This document shows, one piece after another, positions 34,887-44,914 of a stretch of DNA of 64,000 bases. The notes beneath the pieces are model-generated. The model had not been told where the DNA came from. It ran no database searches and saw nothing but the letters and a program-made list of their open reading frames with translations. Source of the DNA: a virus. The stretch lies in the IMG/VR virus record IMGVR_UViG_3300044991_001618, positions 48,964 to 112,963 of that record; one strand, given 5' to 3'. Numbering within the stretch: the first letter of the stretch is position 1; each line of letters begins with the position of its first letter. A program made the translations under genes and the position numbers.

Positions 34887-35498
34887 ATGAGAAACATTAG
34901 AACAGATAAATTACAACATGGGTTTTTAGCAGTATATGACCCATTATTTATGAGTTTGGATTCAATTTCAAACGTGTTGGAAATTGGGGTTTATAATGGT
35001 GGTAGTCTTAGATTATTACAGAGTTATTTTCCCAATACTAATATCTATGGTATGGATTTGGATACCCCAAAATATTTTAACCCCAATGATAAATTTAAAA
35101 TTCTTATTGGCAATCAAGAAAATAGAGAGGAGTTAGAAGATGCTGTTGCTGTCATTGATAATGAATTAGATTTGATTATTGATGATGGGGGTCACACTAT
35201 GAAGCAACAACAAATATCTTTTGGGTGTTTATTTAAGCATTTAAAGAAAGGGGGAATTTATATAATAGAAGATTTACATACTTCTAGGTGGGGTATAAAT
35301 TCAGACTACATAGATAAAAGTGATTTAATTACAACATTAGATTTACTTAATAATTTTAAAAACACTAGTAATATTATTTCAAATCATATGACTAACGAGG
35401 AAAAAGCTTACTTGGAGGACAATATCGAATCAATAGAAATTTGGTCAAAGAATATAGAACACAATATTAGTGTGACTTCAGTCATTAGAAAAAGGTAA
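34887..35498 (+). CDS. Class I SAM-dependent methyltransferase
   Basis: A 203-residue Methyltransf_24-like enzyme. VLEIGVYNGGSLRLLQSYF (about 31-49) is the SAM loop, TNIYGMDLDTPKYF the acid strand, and LIIDDGGHTMKQQQISFGCLF (about 95-115) the catalytic/metal region seen in cephalosporin and macrocin-type sugar O-methyltransferases. GGIYIIEDLHTSRWG follows. A role in glycan methylation fits the neighbouring transferases. It lies 31 bases before the ART-like gene. Confidence 0.85.
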   Translation: MRNIRTDKLQHGFLAVYDPLFMSLDSISNVLEIGVYNGGSLRLLQSYFPNTNIYGMDLDTPKYFNPNDKFKILIGNQENREELEDAVAVIDNELDLIIDDGGHTMKQQQISFGCLFKHLKKGGIYIIEDLHTSRWGINSDYIDKSDLITTLDLLNNFKNTSNIISNHMTNEEKAYLEDNIESIEIWSKNIEHNISVTSVIRKR

Positions 35499-35529
35499 CA
35501 TTAATATTTATACCTAAATAATTAATTTA

Positions 35530-36240
35530 ATGATTATTAAAAAACAAATATCAAGGATAAAAGAAATTATTGAATCTTTTACTAAAAACTCATATGATTT
35601 ACCAGAAAAACCAGATGAAGTGTTATTCAATGATTTTTGGCTTTCCCAATTGGATGTAGAAGGTGATTATGTAAAGTTGTATCATTTTGGTGAGCCAGAT
35701 TTGGAATACCTAGATCCATCTCATTTTGGTAAAAATTCATATACAAGTTCAGAGAAATGGTGGGGAAAAAATAGGTTATTTTTTTACACAAATTTAAAAC
35801 AAAAAGAAAGGATTGTTTCAGGTACACTATATACTGCAACTATAGATTTAAAAGATTTGTATCCATTCAATGCTGACCCCCTAAACTTATATGACATTGC
35901 TGTTGAAATGTATTCTAATGAAAATATTCCATACCAAAGGCAAGTATTATATATGTCAAATATGCTAATAGATATGGGGTATAAGGGAATGATATATAAA
36001 TGGCACGATGAAAGTTTGTTGGCAGTAATATGGGAAAAGGTAAAAAACATAAAATCAGAGCAAGAGAAGAAAGAATATAAGTTACCAACAAGCGATATGG
36101 TTGGTTATCCAATAGAAAATGGATTAAGCACCAATCCAAGATTATCACATGAGGAAAAAATAGAGGGAGTAGTTAAGAAAATGATTCACAGTAACTACCC
36201 CCCAGATTTTATTCAAAATTACATTGACAGTTTTAAGTGA
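35530..36240 (+). CDS. Possible ADP-ribosyltransferase-fold (ART-like) phage protein
   Basis: A 236-residue protein I identify only tentatively. VKLYHFGEPDLEYLDPSHFG (about 49-68) resembles the NAD-binding first strand and loop of ART folds, NRLFFYTNLKQKERIVSG the second block, and GYKGMIYKWHDESLLAVIWEKVK (about 151-173) the closing strand. The protein at 61494-62159 shows a similar layout. The N-terminus MIIKKQISRIKEIIESFTKN is amphipathic with a possible Ile-x-Glu cleavage site. Its 3' end overlaps metK, in the opposite direction, by 22 bases. Confidence 0.45.
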   Translation: MIIKKQISRIKEIIESFTKNSYDLPEKPDEVLFNDFWLSQLDVEGDYVKLYHFGEPDLEYLDPSHFGKNSYTSSEKWWGKNRLFFYTNLKQKERIVSGTLYTATIDLKDLYPFNADPLNLYDIAVEMYSNENIPYQRQVLYMSNMLIDMGYKGMIYKWHDESLLAVIWEKVKNIKSEQEKKEYKLPTSDMVGYPIENGLSTNPRLSHEEKIEGVVKKMIHSNYPPDFIQNYIDSFK

Positions 36241-37355
36241 TATTTTAATTTATCTGCCATATCAAGTTTTTCCCAAGGCATAGTATCATTACCAAAATGA
36301 CCTTTTGCTGAATTGTAATAGATTGGGGTTTTTAAATTAAAATGTTTTATAACATCAGATGGGGTTGTTGGGAATATGTTTTTAACCACATTAATTAACA
36401 AATCATCATTAAATTTACCATATGTATTTATGCTTAGTGAGGCTGGTGTTGAAACACCAATCATATAAGCAATTTCAACACTACACTTATCAGCAACACC
36501 ACTTGCAACAATATTCTTTGCAATATACCTTGCCAAATATGCGCCAGTTCTATCCACTTTGCTTGGGTCTTTACCACTAAAAGCACCACCCCCAACTGGA
36601 CAATATGGTCCGTATTGGTCAACCACAATCTTTCTTCCTGTTACACCGCAATCAGCAACTGGTCCACCTACATTCCAAGAACCAGCAGGGTTAATGACAA
36701 TTGAGGTGTTATCATCAATCAAGGCAAAAATATCAGCATCCAAATTCATTTCATTATACCGAATCCCTTTCATAATAATTTGCCTTACATTAGATAGGGT
36801 TAAATCTTCGCTATGCATTGTTGATACCAATATGGTATGAATTCTTTTGCTATTGTCATCATACTCAATTGTTGTTTGTGTTTTAATATCAGGACCGAAT
36901 CCTATATTATTATATACATAATCAACCAACTTCTTTGATACATACATACCAATTGGCATATAGGTTTTTGTTTCGTTTGTTGCATAGCCAGTCATAAAAC
37001 CTTGGTCACCAGCACCCAAAGAATCTTCGCTATATTTTAAAACAGCACTATTTATTTCTCTACTTTGCTGTCCAATCAAATTTATGATTGTAATATTTTT
37101 GTAATAAAACCCATGACCTGGGTTAGTGTAACCAATTTCTTTTATGGTATTTTTAATAACCTCTTCATAATTGATTCTATGTGTGCTGGATATTTCACCC
37201 CCTAACACAACACAATTGTCTTTAACAAGAGTTTCAACAGCAACCTTTGCGTCTGGGTCAAGAGTAAGGTAAGCATCAAGTATTGCGTCTGAAATTTGGT
37301 CAGCAACCTTATCTGGATGCCCAATGGAAACGCTTTCAGCGGTAATTAATTTCAT
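36219..37355 (-). CDS. metK: S-adenosylmethionine synthetase
   Basis: A 378-residue MetK making S-adenosylmethionine from ATP and methionine. Signatures are SVSIGHPDKVADQISDAILD (N-terminus), GAGDQGFMTGYA (about 118-129), the PAGSWNVGGPVADCGVTGRK loop, and GGGAFSGKDPSKVDRTGAY (about 264-282). Length and domain order are complete. I chose Met 37355 over an upstream Met, since MKLITAESVSIGHPD is the family start. Phages rarely encode MetK. With four methyltransferase domains in this window, restocking SAM is a plausible reason. The GC content looks higher than in its neighbours, and it sits in a cargo block with DoxX and TonB genes. Confidence 0.95.
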   Translation of the reverse strand: MKLITAESVSIGHPDKVADQISDAILDAYLTLDPDAKVAVETLVKDNCVVLGGEISSTHRINYEEVIKNTIKEIGYTNPGHGFYYKNITIINLIGQQSREINSAVLKYSEDSLGAGDQGFMTGYATNETKTYMPIGMYVSKKLVDYVYNNIGFGPDIKTQTTIEYDDNSKRIHTILVSTMHSEDLTLSNVRQIIMKGIRYNEMNLDADIFALIDDNTSIVINPAGSWNVGGPVADCGVTGRKIVVDQYGPYCPVGGGAFSGKDPSKVDRTGAYLARYIAKNIVASGVADKCSVEIAYMIGVSTPASLSINTYGKFNDDLLINVVKNIFPTTPSDVIKHFNLKTPIYYNSAKGHFGNDTMPWEKLDMADKLKYHLKLSM

Positions 37356-37401
37356 ATTTATATATTTTAGAGTTAAACAATTCACTTTGCAAATATAATA
37401 A

Positions 37402-37428
37402 GAAAAGGGGTCGATTTCAACCCCTTTC
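37402..37428. terminator. Terminator hairpin between DoxX-like gene and metK
   Basis: AAAGGGGT (37404-37411) pairs with ACCCCTTT (37420-37427) across an 8-base loop. Read on the minus strand it is followed by a T-rich stretch, so it most likely ends transcription of the DoxX-like gene before metK. Confidence 0.65.
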
Positions 37429-37492
37429 TCCTAATTCTTAAATTTTTTTATAAGTTGCCAAATCTCTATTTATTTTCTTGATTTGGCAGGAT

Positions 37493-37882
37493 TTAAATCT
37501 TTGATTGTATCTTTAATAATTCTTTAACTGCATCTTTTTGACTATAACATACTGCACCAAAAATTACTGCAATAATAATAATAATTGGATTTAGTGCATC
37601 ACTTGTTGTTATATGGAATAATATAATATTTAAAATAATAGGTATAATTGCCAGAAAACCAAGAAATCTTGTTCTTTTATATAATAAAAGTAAGCTACTA
37701 AAAATTTCCACAATACCAACTAATGAACCAAGATAGGAATTAAACATTCCCACCATAAGAAGTTGTGCCCCCATATCTGTTGGTGGTGGAGGGGTCATAA
37801 AGTGTAAAAATTTATTAGCACCAAATACAATAAAAAGAAATGCTAACATAGCAATTGAAGACTTTAATAAATTCTCTTTCAT
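37493..37882 (-). CDS. DoxX-like small membrane protein
   Basis: A 129-residue integral membrane protein with four predicted hydrophobic spans (about 8-24, 42-62, 72-90, 96-112). FGANKFLHFMTPPPPTDMG (about 20-38) and LGSLVGIVEIFSSLLLLYKR (about 50-69) match the DoxX/DoxD-like group found in many Bacteroidota, linked to redox or membrane stress. It is bacterial in style and has its own hairpins on both sides, suggesting an acquired cargo gene. The substrate or partner is unknown. Confidence 0.8.
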   Translation of the reverse strand: MKENLLKSSIAMLAFLFIVFGANKFLHFMTPPPPTDMGAQLLMVGMFNSYLGSLVGIVEIFSSLLLLYKRTRFLGFLAIIPIILNIILFHITTSDALNPIIIIIAVIFGAVCYSQKDAVKELLKIQSKI

Positions 37883-37901
37883 TTTAATTTTTTTTAAATT
37901 A

Positions 37902-37928
37902 GATTGGGGGCATTATCTACCCCCAATC
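37902..37928. terminator. Terminator hairpin after the TonB receptor gene
   Basis: A 9-base perfect stem, GATTGGGGG (37902-37910) with CCCCCAATC (37920-37928), around a 9-base loop. It is placed just after the stop of the TonB-dependent receptor and just before the DoxX-like start. The U tract on the minus strand is interrupted, so efficiency is uncertain. Confidence 0.7.
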
Positions 37929-37937
37929 ATTATTTGT

Positions 37938-40900
37938 TTAGTTAAAGATGTATCTCAATCCCAATTGCGCTTGCCAAGCATTACCTACACTAATTGTTTT
38001 AACAAAAGTTTTGTCTAATAGTTGTGTTGAACCATCAACAACTCTTGTTGCCATTCTGTATGTTGGAACACCATCAGCAGAAACAGATGCTACTGTTAAT
38101 GGACTTGCTGTACCGAAACTACCAGATGTTGTAGAATATCCAACACCCCAAGCATTATTCAATATATTTCCAAAGTTAAGAATATCTGCTCTAAATTGCA
38201 AGGTATTTCTTTTTCCTTTTACATTAACATATACTTCTTGAACCGCAGATAAATCAACTCTTGTTAACCAAGGGAAGTATCCACCATTTCTTTCAGCGTA
38301 TGTTCCTTTGCGTGATGATAAATATTCATCATTTGAAATTAGATTGTTTAACGCCTCTTGTTGTTGTGCTGGGGTGAAAGTCTTTCCACCAGCAGTAAGT
38401 GTTGCAAAAGTGATTTCTGTTGCATTATTTGGCACATAAATGAGGTCGTTAATTTGTCCATCACCATTTAAGTCATTTCCATAAATGTAACTGATTTTAC
38501 TACCACTTGCAGATGTTGCACCTAATGTTAATTCAGTTGAACCTCCAAATTTACCGCCATAGTTAATTCTATAATTAACATATCCAATAAATCTATGACG
38601 TAAATCATTATCTGTGAATGATGGGGCTAAGAAATTTTGGCCACCAACACCAGGTGCATTTGCCTGAACTGTACTACCTACTGATTGTAGATCTGTTGAC
38701 CTTGCGTTTGTATAGCCAACCATACCACCTAAACCATTAACCGCTGGTTTCTCAATCTTTGTAGTAAGAGCATAAGAATAACCCCTATCTGTATTTGTTA
38801 ATAAGAAAGCATTTGAAATTGTTGGATTTAAGAATCTTGCTATTGCAACTGTATTTGCAGCACCAGAACCTGAACTTGTAACACCTGATGCTGGATAACG
38901 TGGTCTTCCATCTGACAAGAATCTATCAGCACTTTTTAAATTTGCGTCAATATAACGTAGTCCAGATAATGTTTTACCATAAATACCTTCAACTGTTCCG
39001 ATTAATCCAAATGGTAATTTTTGGTCAACTGCAATATTTGATTTCCAAACTGATGGGTATTTTAAATCCTCACTTGATGCGTTAATAACATAAGGTGGTA
39101 ATTTTGTAATATCAGTTGTTGTTGGTGCAAATCTGCTTGGGTCAGTTGTGAATGGGTATGCAGTTGTATTTGTTACGTTAATAACCGCTGTATTAACACC
39201 ATTATTACCCAGTTGATTAGATACCAAAACTTGTGGAACTCTTGAAACAAAGATACCCGTTCCACCCCTAACTTGGGTTGTTTGGTCACCATTAACATCA
39301 TAATTAAATCCAATTCTTGGGGATAACAATAATGTTGGTTTTGGGAATGCACTTGTGTTAATTTTTGTTGGTTGACCATTTTTATCTCTGAATGTTAAAC
39401 CACCAACAACTGGATTATAAAAATCTTCCGCAGTTGAATTGTCATACATAACAACATCCCCACGCAAACCAACTGTTAATTTGACTAAATCAGTTAATTC
39501 ATACTCATCTTGTGCATAAGCACTAAATGTGGAAACTTTTAAAGATTGTAATGGTTCAATACCCCCAGGTAATAATGAGTATCTTAGATTGTAACGGTTT
39601 AGAGTTACTGGTGATACTGGATTACTTGGGTTGTTTTTAAATTCTAATGCTGCTTTTTTGAAATCATCAATAGAATTATAAACATAAACACCATTTGATG
39701 CTGGGAAGAAAACGTTATTTGATTGGAAATATTCATAAGCCAAACCAAATGTGAAGTAATGCTTACCAGATGACAAATTAAAATTGTTTGTTAAATTTAA
39801 AGTACTGTAATTAAGTTTGTTGTTTGGTGTGAAGGGGTCAAAGCCAACAGTTGTATAGGTTGTACCATCTTTAAGAATATCTATTGTTGGAAATAAATCT
39901 GTACGATATCTTCTATCTTCAATTTGTTTATTGAATGTAGCAATAAAGTTGTTTGACTTCTTTGAAGAAAGAATTGAGTTTAATTCAAATGCAACAGAAC
40001 GAGTATTATCTTGGATGATATATCCAGTGTTTTCCCCAGAGATAGCAAATGCTGAATTTTGACGATTACCATTACCAGCTGTATTGCTACTGTTTGAACT
40101 ACTAATAACTTGTTCTGATTCTGAATTATGATGAGAATAACGAAGAGATGCTTTGTGCTTTCTACTAATGTTATAATCTAAACGAACAAGTCCTTTTGTA
40201 CTTTTAACATCATTATTAAAGTTATCAAGTGAACCAAGGTCATAATTAAAGTTTGTTTTCATAAATGAGGACAAATCTTTTAAATCACTTTCTGTTACAC
40301 GAGATACGTTACCAGTAGCACCTGGCTTGTTTGTTTGCCAACTTAATGCTGGATTTGTTCCAGTAAATTGTTCAGCATTAACAAAAATAAATAATTTGTT
40401 TTTGATGATTGGTGCACCAATTCTAAAACCAGTTGTTTTTTCATCTAGGAAGATTGGTGGTAGTTTGATACCATTTACAGTTTTACCTACTAAATCACTT
40501 GACCTAAATAATCTGTAAAATGAACCAGAAATATCATTTGTACCAGAACGAGTTACTGCATTAACACCTGCACCAACAAAGCCAGATTGTCTAACATCAA
40601 AGGGGGCAATATTTAATTGTACCTCTTCAACAGCATCAAGAGAAATTGCGGTTGTTCCTGTTCTACCACCAGCAGCAGCAGATGACCCAAGACCAAATCC
40701 ATTATTAAATACTGAACCATCAATTGTGAAATTGTTAAAACGGCTGTCTTGCCCACCAAATGAACGACCATTACCATAAGCATTATACTTTGTAATGTCA
40801 TCAATTGTTCTACCAATTGTTGGTAAACTATTAATTGTACTTGAACTAAATTGAGTTGATGCCCCAGTTCTTTGACTAGAAAAAATGGCATTTTTGTTTG

Positions 40901-41282
40901 CCGTAATTGTTACCCCTTGCAAATCATAAGATGATTCAACTAAGGAAAAATTCAATGTTTTGGTTGTTCCCAAATTTAATATAACATTGGATTGGGTTTT
41001 TGTGGCATATCCAACATAACTAACTGTTATGTTATAAGGGCCACCAACACGCATCCCTGGAATTCTATATGTACCATCAATATCAGTTGATGTACCATAA
41101 CTTGTTCCAGATGGTAAGTGAACAGCCTCAATGGTTGCACCAACCAAAACCTCACCTTTTGGGTCACTTGTTGGTACTGAAGGTGTTGTTACCACACCAG
41201 TTATTGCTGAAGTTGTTACTTGAGCATAACTCATACTAAACGTCATAAATGTTAATAATAACGTTTTAAAAATGTTTTTCAT
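37938..41282 (-). CDS. Oar-like TonB-dependent outer-membrane receptor
   Basis: A 1114-residue outer-membrane protein. It has a signal peptide (residues 1-20, ending SYA before Gln), then a carboxypeptidase-regulatory-like beta-sandwich (about 24-110, [20 protein letters not shown]), then a TonB-plug-type region (about 120-260, with [20 protein letters not shown] and [20 protein letters not shown]) and a long barrel. The C-terminus QLGLRYIFN is standard for Bacteroidota Oar proteins. The frame is intact. No SusD partner is adjacent. It is highly unusual in a phage and is flanked by hairpins and other cargo. It may alter phage receptors, bring in nutrients, or be passenger DNA. Confidence 0.92.
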   Translation of the reverse strand: MKNIFKTLLLTFMTFSMSYAQVTTSAITGVVTTPSVPTSDPKGEVLVGATIEAVHLPSGTSYGTSTDIDGTYRIPGMRVGGPYNITVSYVGYATKTQSNVILNLGTTKTLNFSLVESSYDLQGVTITANKNAIFSSQRTGASTQFSSSTINSLPTIGRTIDDITKYNAYGNGRSFGGQDSRFNNFTIDGSVFNNGFGLGSSAAAGGRTGTTAISLDAVEEVQLNIAPFDVRQSGFVGAGVNAVTRSGTNDISGSFYRLFRSSDLVGKTVNGIKLPPIFLDEKTTGFRIGAPIIKNKLFIFVNAEQFTGTNPALSWQTNKPGATGNVSRVTESDLKDLSSFMKTNFNYDLGSLDNFNNDVKSTKGLVRLDYNISRKHKASLRYSHHNSESEQVISSSNSSNTAGNGNRQNSAFAISGENTGYIIQDNTRSVAFELNSILSSKKSNNFIATFNKQIEDRRYRTDLFPTIDILKDGTTYTTVGFDPFTPNNKLNYSTLNLTNNFNLSSGKHYFTFGLAYEYFQSNNVFFPASNGVYVYNSIDDFKKAALEFKNNPSNPVSPVTLNRYNLRYSLLPGGIEPLQSLKVSTFSAYAQDEYELTDLVKLTVGLRGDVVMYDNSTAEDFYNPVVGGLTFRDKNGQPTKINTSAFPKPTLLLSPRIGFNYDVNGDQTTQVRGGTGIFVSRVPQVLVSNQLGNNGVNTAVINVTNTTAYPFTTDPSRFAPTTTDITKLPPYVINASSEDLKYPSVWKSNIAVDQKLPFGLIGTVEGIYGKTLSGLRYIDANLKSADRFLSDGRPRYPASGVTSSGSGAANTVAIARFLNPTISNAFLLTNTDRGYSYALTTKIEKPAVNGLGGMVGYTNARSTDLQSVGSTVQANAPGVGGQNFLAPSFTDNDLRHRFIGYVNYRINYGGKFGGSTELTLGATSASGSKISYIYGNDLNGDGQINDLIYVPNNATEITFATLTAGGKTFTPAQQQEALNNLISNDEYLSSRKGTYAERNGGYFPWLTRVDLSAVQEVYVNVKGKRNTLQFRADILNFGNILNNAWGVGYSTTSGSFGTASPLTVASVSADGVPTYRMATRVVDGSTQLLDKTFVKTISVGNAWQAQLGLRYIFN

Positions 41283-41410
41283 AGTAAAATTGTTTTGTTT
41301 AAAAATTTTAATTTATTATAAATAAGACTTTACAAGTATAGCCAAACAAAATATTTTAGGCAAGTTTTTTTTGAATTTATATTTTTCATATATTTATTTA
41401 TAAATATAAT

Positions 41411-41785
41411 ATGAAATTCTATATAAAGAAAGGTGCAGATTTACCTATATTAAAAGTTGAACCAATTAAGGATGGTAGGTCAGATTACAAAAAATTTATG
41501 GAGGATTTGGAGTCATCTACCATATTATTTTCTATGATTAACACAGAAAATAATTCATATAAAATCACAAATAGTGAAGCATATTTAGTTGCCAAAGAAA
41601 CAACAGAACCAACCCCAAATGTGGAATACTACATATATTATCAATTTAAGAAAAGAGAAACAAATACACCTGGCATATATAAAGGTGAATTTTTAATTAG
41701 GAATGAAGATGGGGACCTCATCTTGCCTTTAAGAGAAGAATTAACTATTATTATTTTAGATTCGTTTATTAAGAAGTTTAATTAA
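41411..41785 (+). CDS. Small BppU-like/Ig-like baseplate-type protein
   Basis: A 124-residue beta-rich protein. FYIKKGADLPILKVEPIKDG at the start, VEYYIYYQFKKRETNTPGIYKGEFLIRNEDG (about 75-105) and LPLREELTIIILDSF follow the plan of N-terminal BppU domains of phage baseplates: strand, tripartite turn, then Tyr/Gly strand and P-box. No enzyme motif. It precedes DNA polymerase by 32 bases and follows TATAAATA at 41399-41406. A plausible structural role, not certain. Confidence 0.5.
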   Translation: MKFYIKKGADLPILKVEPIKDGRSDYKKFMEDLESSTILFSMINTENNSYKITNSEAYLVAKETTEPTPNVEYYIYYQFKKRETNTPGIYKGEFLIRNEDGDLILPLREELTIIILDSFIKKFN

Positions 41786-41817
41786 AACTTTTATATCTTA
41801 CCCCTAAAATAATTAAT

Positions 41818-44496
41818 ATGATAAGTAGTCAAGAAATTGAGGAGTTTCTTAATGGTTCTGATCCAGAAGAACATATTGTTGCTATTGAATATGACTTTAT
41901 GTCTAATTGTGTCTATAAGATAAAAGAAATTCCCAATAAAGGAAAACAAATTGTCAAAGATACTTTTACCGCATTTTGTTGGGTGGGTAATTTAAATTCA
42001 TTGAATTTCTACAATAAGTCAAAGGCTTTGCAAAAGGAAGCAATGACCAAGCATAGTATTATTATAACAAAATTAAGGACAGATGAGCATCCAAGATTGG
42101 AACATGGAATGAAATTTATGGTTCAGTCATTAAAGGGTTATAGAAATTTAGCTGCTTTCTTTAAGGAAGGGGGTTTAGACCCAAAGAGTGAAGTTGGGAG
42201 AACCAAAATTATTATGCTACCCCCGGTTGACCAATATCTCATATCCAAAGGTAAAAGATTATTTAAAGGGTTTGATTCTTATGATGATATAACAAGGCTT
42301 GTATTTGACTTAGAAACCACAGCATTAGAACCTACTGATGGTAGAATATTTATGATTGGAATTAAAACCAATAAAGGTTACTCCAGAATCATAGAGTGTA
42401 TTAATCCAGAGGATGAGGCAAATGGTATTATTGAATTTTTTAAAGTTATTGATGAAATTAAACCAACCATTATTTCAGGATACAATTCAGCAACGTTTGA
42501 CTGGGAATGGATTTTCAAAAGATGTGAGATATTAAAGATACATGCTCAAACTGCGTGTAAGTCATTAAACCCAACAAAATCATTCACAAGAAGGGATTCT
42601 ATGCTAAAATTAGGGGGTGATGTTGAGAAATACATGCAGACCTCTATTTGGGGATATAACGTTATTGATGTTATTCATTCAGTAAGAAGGGCACAAGCAA
42701 TCAATAGTGATATCAAATCTGCTGGTCTTAAATACATTACAAAATATATAAATGCAGAAGATGCTGATCGTGTATATATTGAACACACCAAGATTGGTAA
42801 AATGTATCAAGAGAAAGAAGAATATTTTCTTAATATAAATAATGGAAAATATAAATTAGCAACAGATTATCCTGACCTTGATATCAAATTTCCAAAAGTA
42901 TATAAGCGAGTTACAGGTGATAAACTTGTTGAAGCATATCTTGATGATGACTTGGAAGAAACAATGAGAGTTGATTCAGAATTTAGTCAAGCATCTTTCT
43001 TATTGGCAAAGATGGTTCCATTACCTTTTGAAAGGATATACACAATGGGAACAGCAGGATTATGGAAGACATTGATGTTGGCTTGGTCATATAATAATCA
43101 GTTGGCTGTTCCCCAAAGTGAGGATAAAAGAAACTTTGTGGGCGGTTTATCCAGATTGGTTAAGGTGGGGTATTCAAAGAATATCTATAAACTTGACTTT
43201 TCGTCCCTATATCCATCCATACAATTGGCTCATGATGTATTCCCATCTTGTGACATAACTAGCGTTTTAGAAGGTATGTTAAAGTTTTTTAGAAATGCAA
43301 GGATAGATTATAAGAATTTGGCAGAAGAATGGAAGGATAAGGATCCTAAGATTGCTGCAACTTATGATAACAAGCAATTACCAATTAAAATTTTCATAAA
43401 CTCTTTATTTGGTTCATTATCAGCACCAGCAGTTTTCCCCTGGGCTGAAATGGATAAAGGTGAACAGATAACTTGTACAGGTAGATTATATTTAAGGCAT
43501 ATGATTAAATTCTTTATGAATAGAGGTTATGTTCCTTTAGTATGTGATACGGATGGTGTTAACTTTTCAGCAACAGATGATTTTAGCAATAGGGAATATA
43601 TTGGAAAAGGATTAAACTGGAAAGTTAAAGAAGGTAAGATTTACAAAGGTATATATGCTGATGTTGCAGAATACAATGATTTATATATGAAAAAGGAGAT
43701 GGCTCTGGATTTGGATGGTCATTGGTTATCTTGTGTTAACTTTGCAAGAAAAAACTATGCCATTATGAAAAATGATGGTAAAATAAAGTTGACAGGAAAT
43801 ACAATAAAATCAAAGAAACTTCCCCAATACATTGAAAGATTTATTGATGTTGCTGTTAAGTTATTGCTTGAAGGCAAAGGAAAAGAATTTATTGAAGAAT
43901 ATTATAATTATTTTGAAAAGGTTTATAATAAGGAAATTCCCCTAATTGAAATTGCAAACAAGGCAAGGGTTAGACAGAATGTTAAAGACTATGTAAAAAG
44001 GTCAAAGACATTAAATAAAGCAGGAAGTACCACAAGTAAGATGGCTCATATGGAGTTAATCATAAAGGAAAAATTACATGTTAATCTTGGGGATATTATA
44101 TATTATGTAAATAATGGAACAAAACAATCGCACGGGGATGTGTCAAAAACAAAAGATGGTATTAAATTAAATTGCTATTACATTGACCAAAATGTGTTTG
44201 AAAAGACCCCTGATTTGACTGGGGAATATAATGTACCAAGAGCAGTTGTAACTTTTAACAAAAGAATAAGCCCATTATTGGTGGCTTTTAGTCCAGAGAT
44301 TAGGGATAGGATTCTTATAAAAGACCCTGCTGATAGGCAATTCTTTACAACAGAAGAATGTAAATTGATTAATGGTATTCCTTATGCACAGAAGGATCAA
44401 GATGATTTAAATGATGTAATGACAATATCAGAAGATGAGGTTAAATTCTGGGAAAAAATAAATGTGAATCCCAATCTAATATATGAAAATGTTTAA
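41818..44496 (+). CDS. Family B DNA polymerase (T4 gp43-like)
   Basis: An 892-residue replicative polymerase, the usual size. The proofreading 3'-5' exonuclease has Exo I LVFDLETTALE (D164, E166) and IISGYNSATFDWEWI (Exo II, near residue 223). The polymerase part has motif A LDFSSLYPSIQ (near 460), motif B KIFINSLFGSL (near 523; Lys-x3-Asn) and motif C VCDTDGVNFS (near 577). It is complete and should be active. It is followed directly by a strong terminator. No helicase, clamp or primase is adjacent, which is common in large phages with dispersed replication genes. Confidence 0.96.
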   Translation: MISSQEIEEFLNGSDPEEHIVAIEYDFMSNCVYKIKEIPNKGKQIVKDTFTAFCWVGNLNSLNFYNKSKALQKEAMTKHSIIITKLRTDEHPRLEHGMKFMVQSLKGYRNLAAFFKEGGLDPKSEVGRTKIIMLPPVDQYLISKGKRLFKGFDSYDDITRLVFDLETTALEPTDGRIFMIGIKTNKGYSRIIECINPEDEANGIIEFFKVIDEIKPTIISGYNSATFDWEWIFKRCEILKIHAQTACKSLNPTKSFTRRDSMLKLGGDVEKYMQTSIWGYNVIDVIHSVRRAQAINSDIKSAGLKYITKYINAEDADRVYIEHTKIGKMYQEKEEYFLNINNGKYKLATDYPDLDIKFPKVYKRVTGDKLVEAYLDDDLEETMRVDSEFSQASFLLAKMVPLPFERIYTMGTAGLWKTLMLAWSYNNQLAVPQSEDKRNFVGGLSRLVKVGYSKNIYKLDFSSLYPSIQLAHDVFPSCDITSVLEGMLKFFRNARIDYKNLAEEWKDKDPKIAATYDNKQLPIKIFINSLFGSLSAPAVFPWAEMDKGEQITCTGRLYLRHMIKFFMNRGYVPLVCDTDGVNFSATDDFSNREYIGKGLNWKVKEGKIYKGIYADVAEYNDLYMKKEMALDLDGHWLSCVNFARKNYAIMKNDGKIKLTGNTIKSKKLPQYIERFIDVAVKLLLEGKGKEFIEEYYNYFEKVYNKEIPLIEIANKARVRQNVKDYVKRSKTLNKAGSTTSKMAHMELIIKEKLHVNLGDIIYYVNNGTKQSHGDVSKTKDGIKLNCYYIDQNVFEKTPDLTGEYNVPRAVVTFNKRISPLLVAFSPEIRDRILIKDPADRQFFTTEECKLINGIPYAQKDQDDLNDVMTISEDEVKFWEKINVNPNLIYENV

Positions 44497-44498
44497 AA

Positions 44499-44537
44499 TT
44501 AAAAACCCCCAACCTTAATTAGATTGGGGGTTTTTAA
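44499..44537. terminator. Strong bidirectional terminator after DNA polymerase
   Basis: TTAAAAACCCCCAA (44499-44512) is perfectly complementary to TTGGGGGTTTTTAA (44524-44537), leaving an 11-base loop. With its A- and T-tracts it can act on both strands, ending the plus-strand polymerase transcript and the minus-strand gene at 44538-44870. Confidence 0.9.
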
Positions 44538-44870
44538 TTACCCTTTTAATCCATCTGAACTAACTATATACCAAGTTCCAGAACAATTCTTGAACTCAAC
44601 ACATGCACCTTTCTCTAATACTATTTCATCATATTCCTCATCAATCTTATTATTATCAGGGATAATAATAACTGTGGTCATTGCCTTCACTGTAACATTA
44701 TCTGTATTCTTTGAATGGAGGAATAATTTGCATTGGGGTATTGCTCGAACAATAATAAAACCTTCACCAGATGTGGAATATTCTGCTTCTGACACAATGG
44801 ATATATCTGATGTATTAACAAATACACCATTTATTACTTTTTGGATTGGGATTGTTTTTATTATTGCCAT
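44538..44870 (-). CDS. Small beta-rich phage protein
   Basis: A 110-residue protein ending CVEFKNCSGTWYIVSSDGLKG, a C-terminal style seen in small virion proteins. The body alternates short strands (FIIVRAIPQCKLFLH, VTVKAMTTVIIIPD). I chose this frame over an opposite-strand ORF that contains chance hydrophobic stretches, as the minus frame ends right at the terminator and shares the strand with its upstream neighbour (44915). Function unknown. Confidence 0.6.
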   Translation of the reverse strand: MAIIKTIPIQKVINGVFVNTSDISIVSEAEYSTSGEGFIIVRAIPQCKLFLHSKNTDNVTVKAMTTVIIIPDNNKIDEEYDEIVLEKGACVEFKNCSGTWYIVSSDGLKG

Positions 44871-44914
44871 GTTTTTTATTACAAATATAACTTAATTTAA
44901 TTTAAAAACAAATT

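Noticed and set aside
44524-44895. Plus-strand ORF of 123 residues with two hydrophobic stretches
   Set aside because: It starts inside the terminator stem, and the hydrophobic stretches are reverse-complement shadows. The minus-strand ORF at 44538-44870 has a more protein-like composition and the strand of its neighbour.
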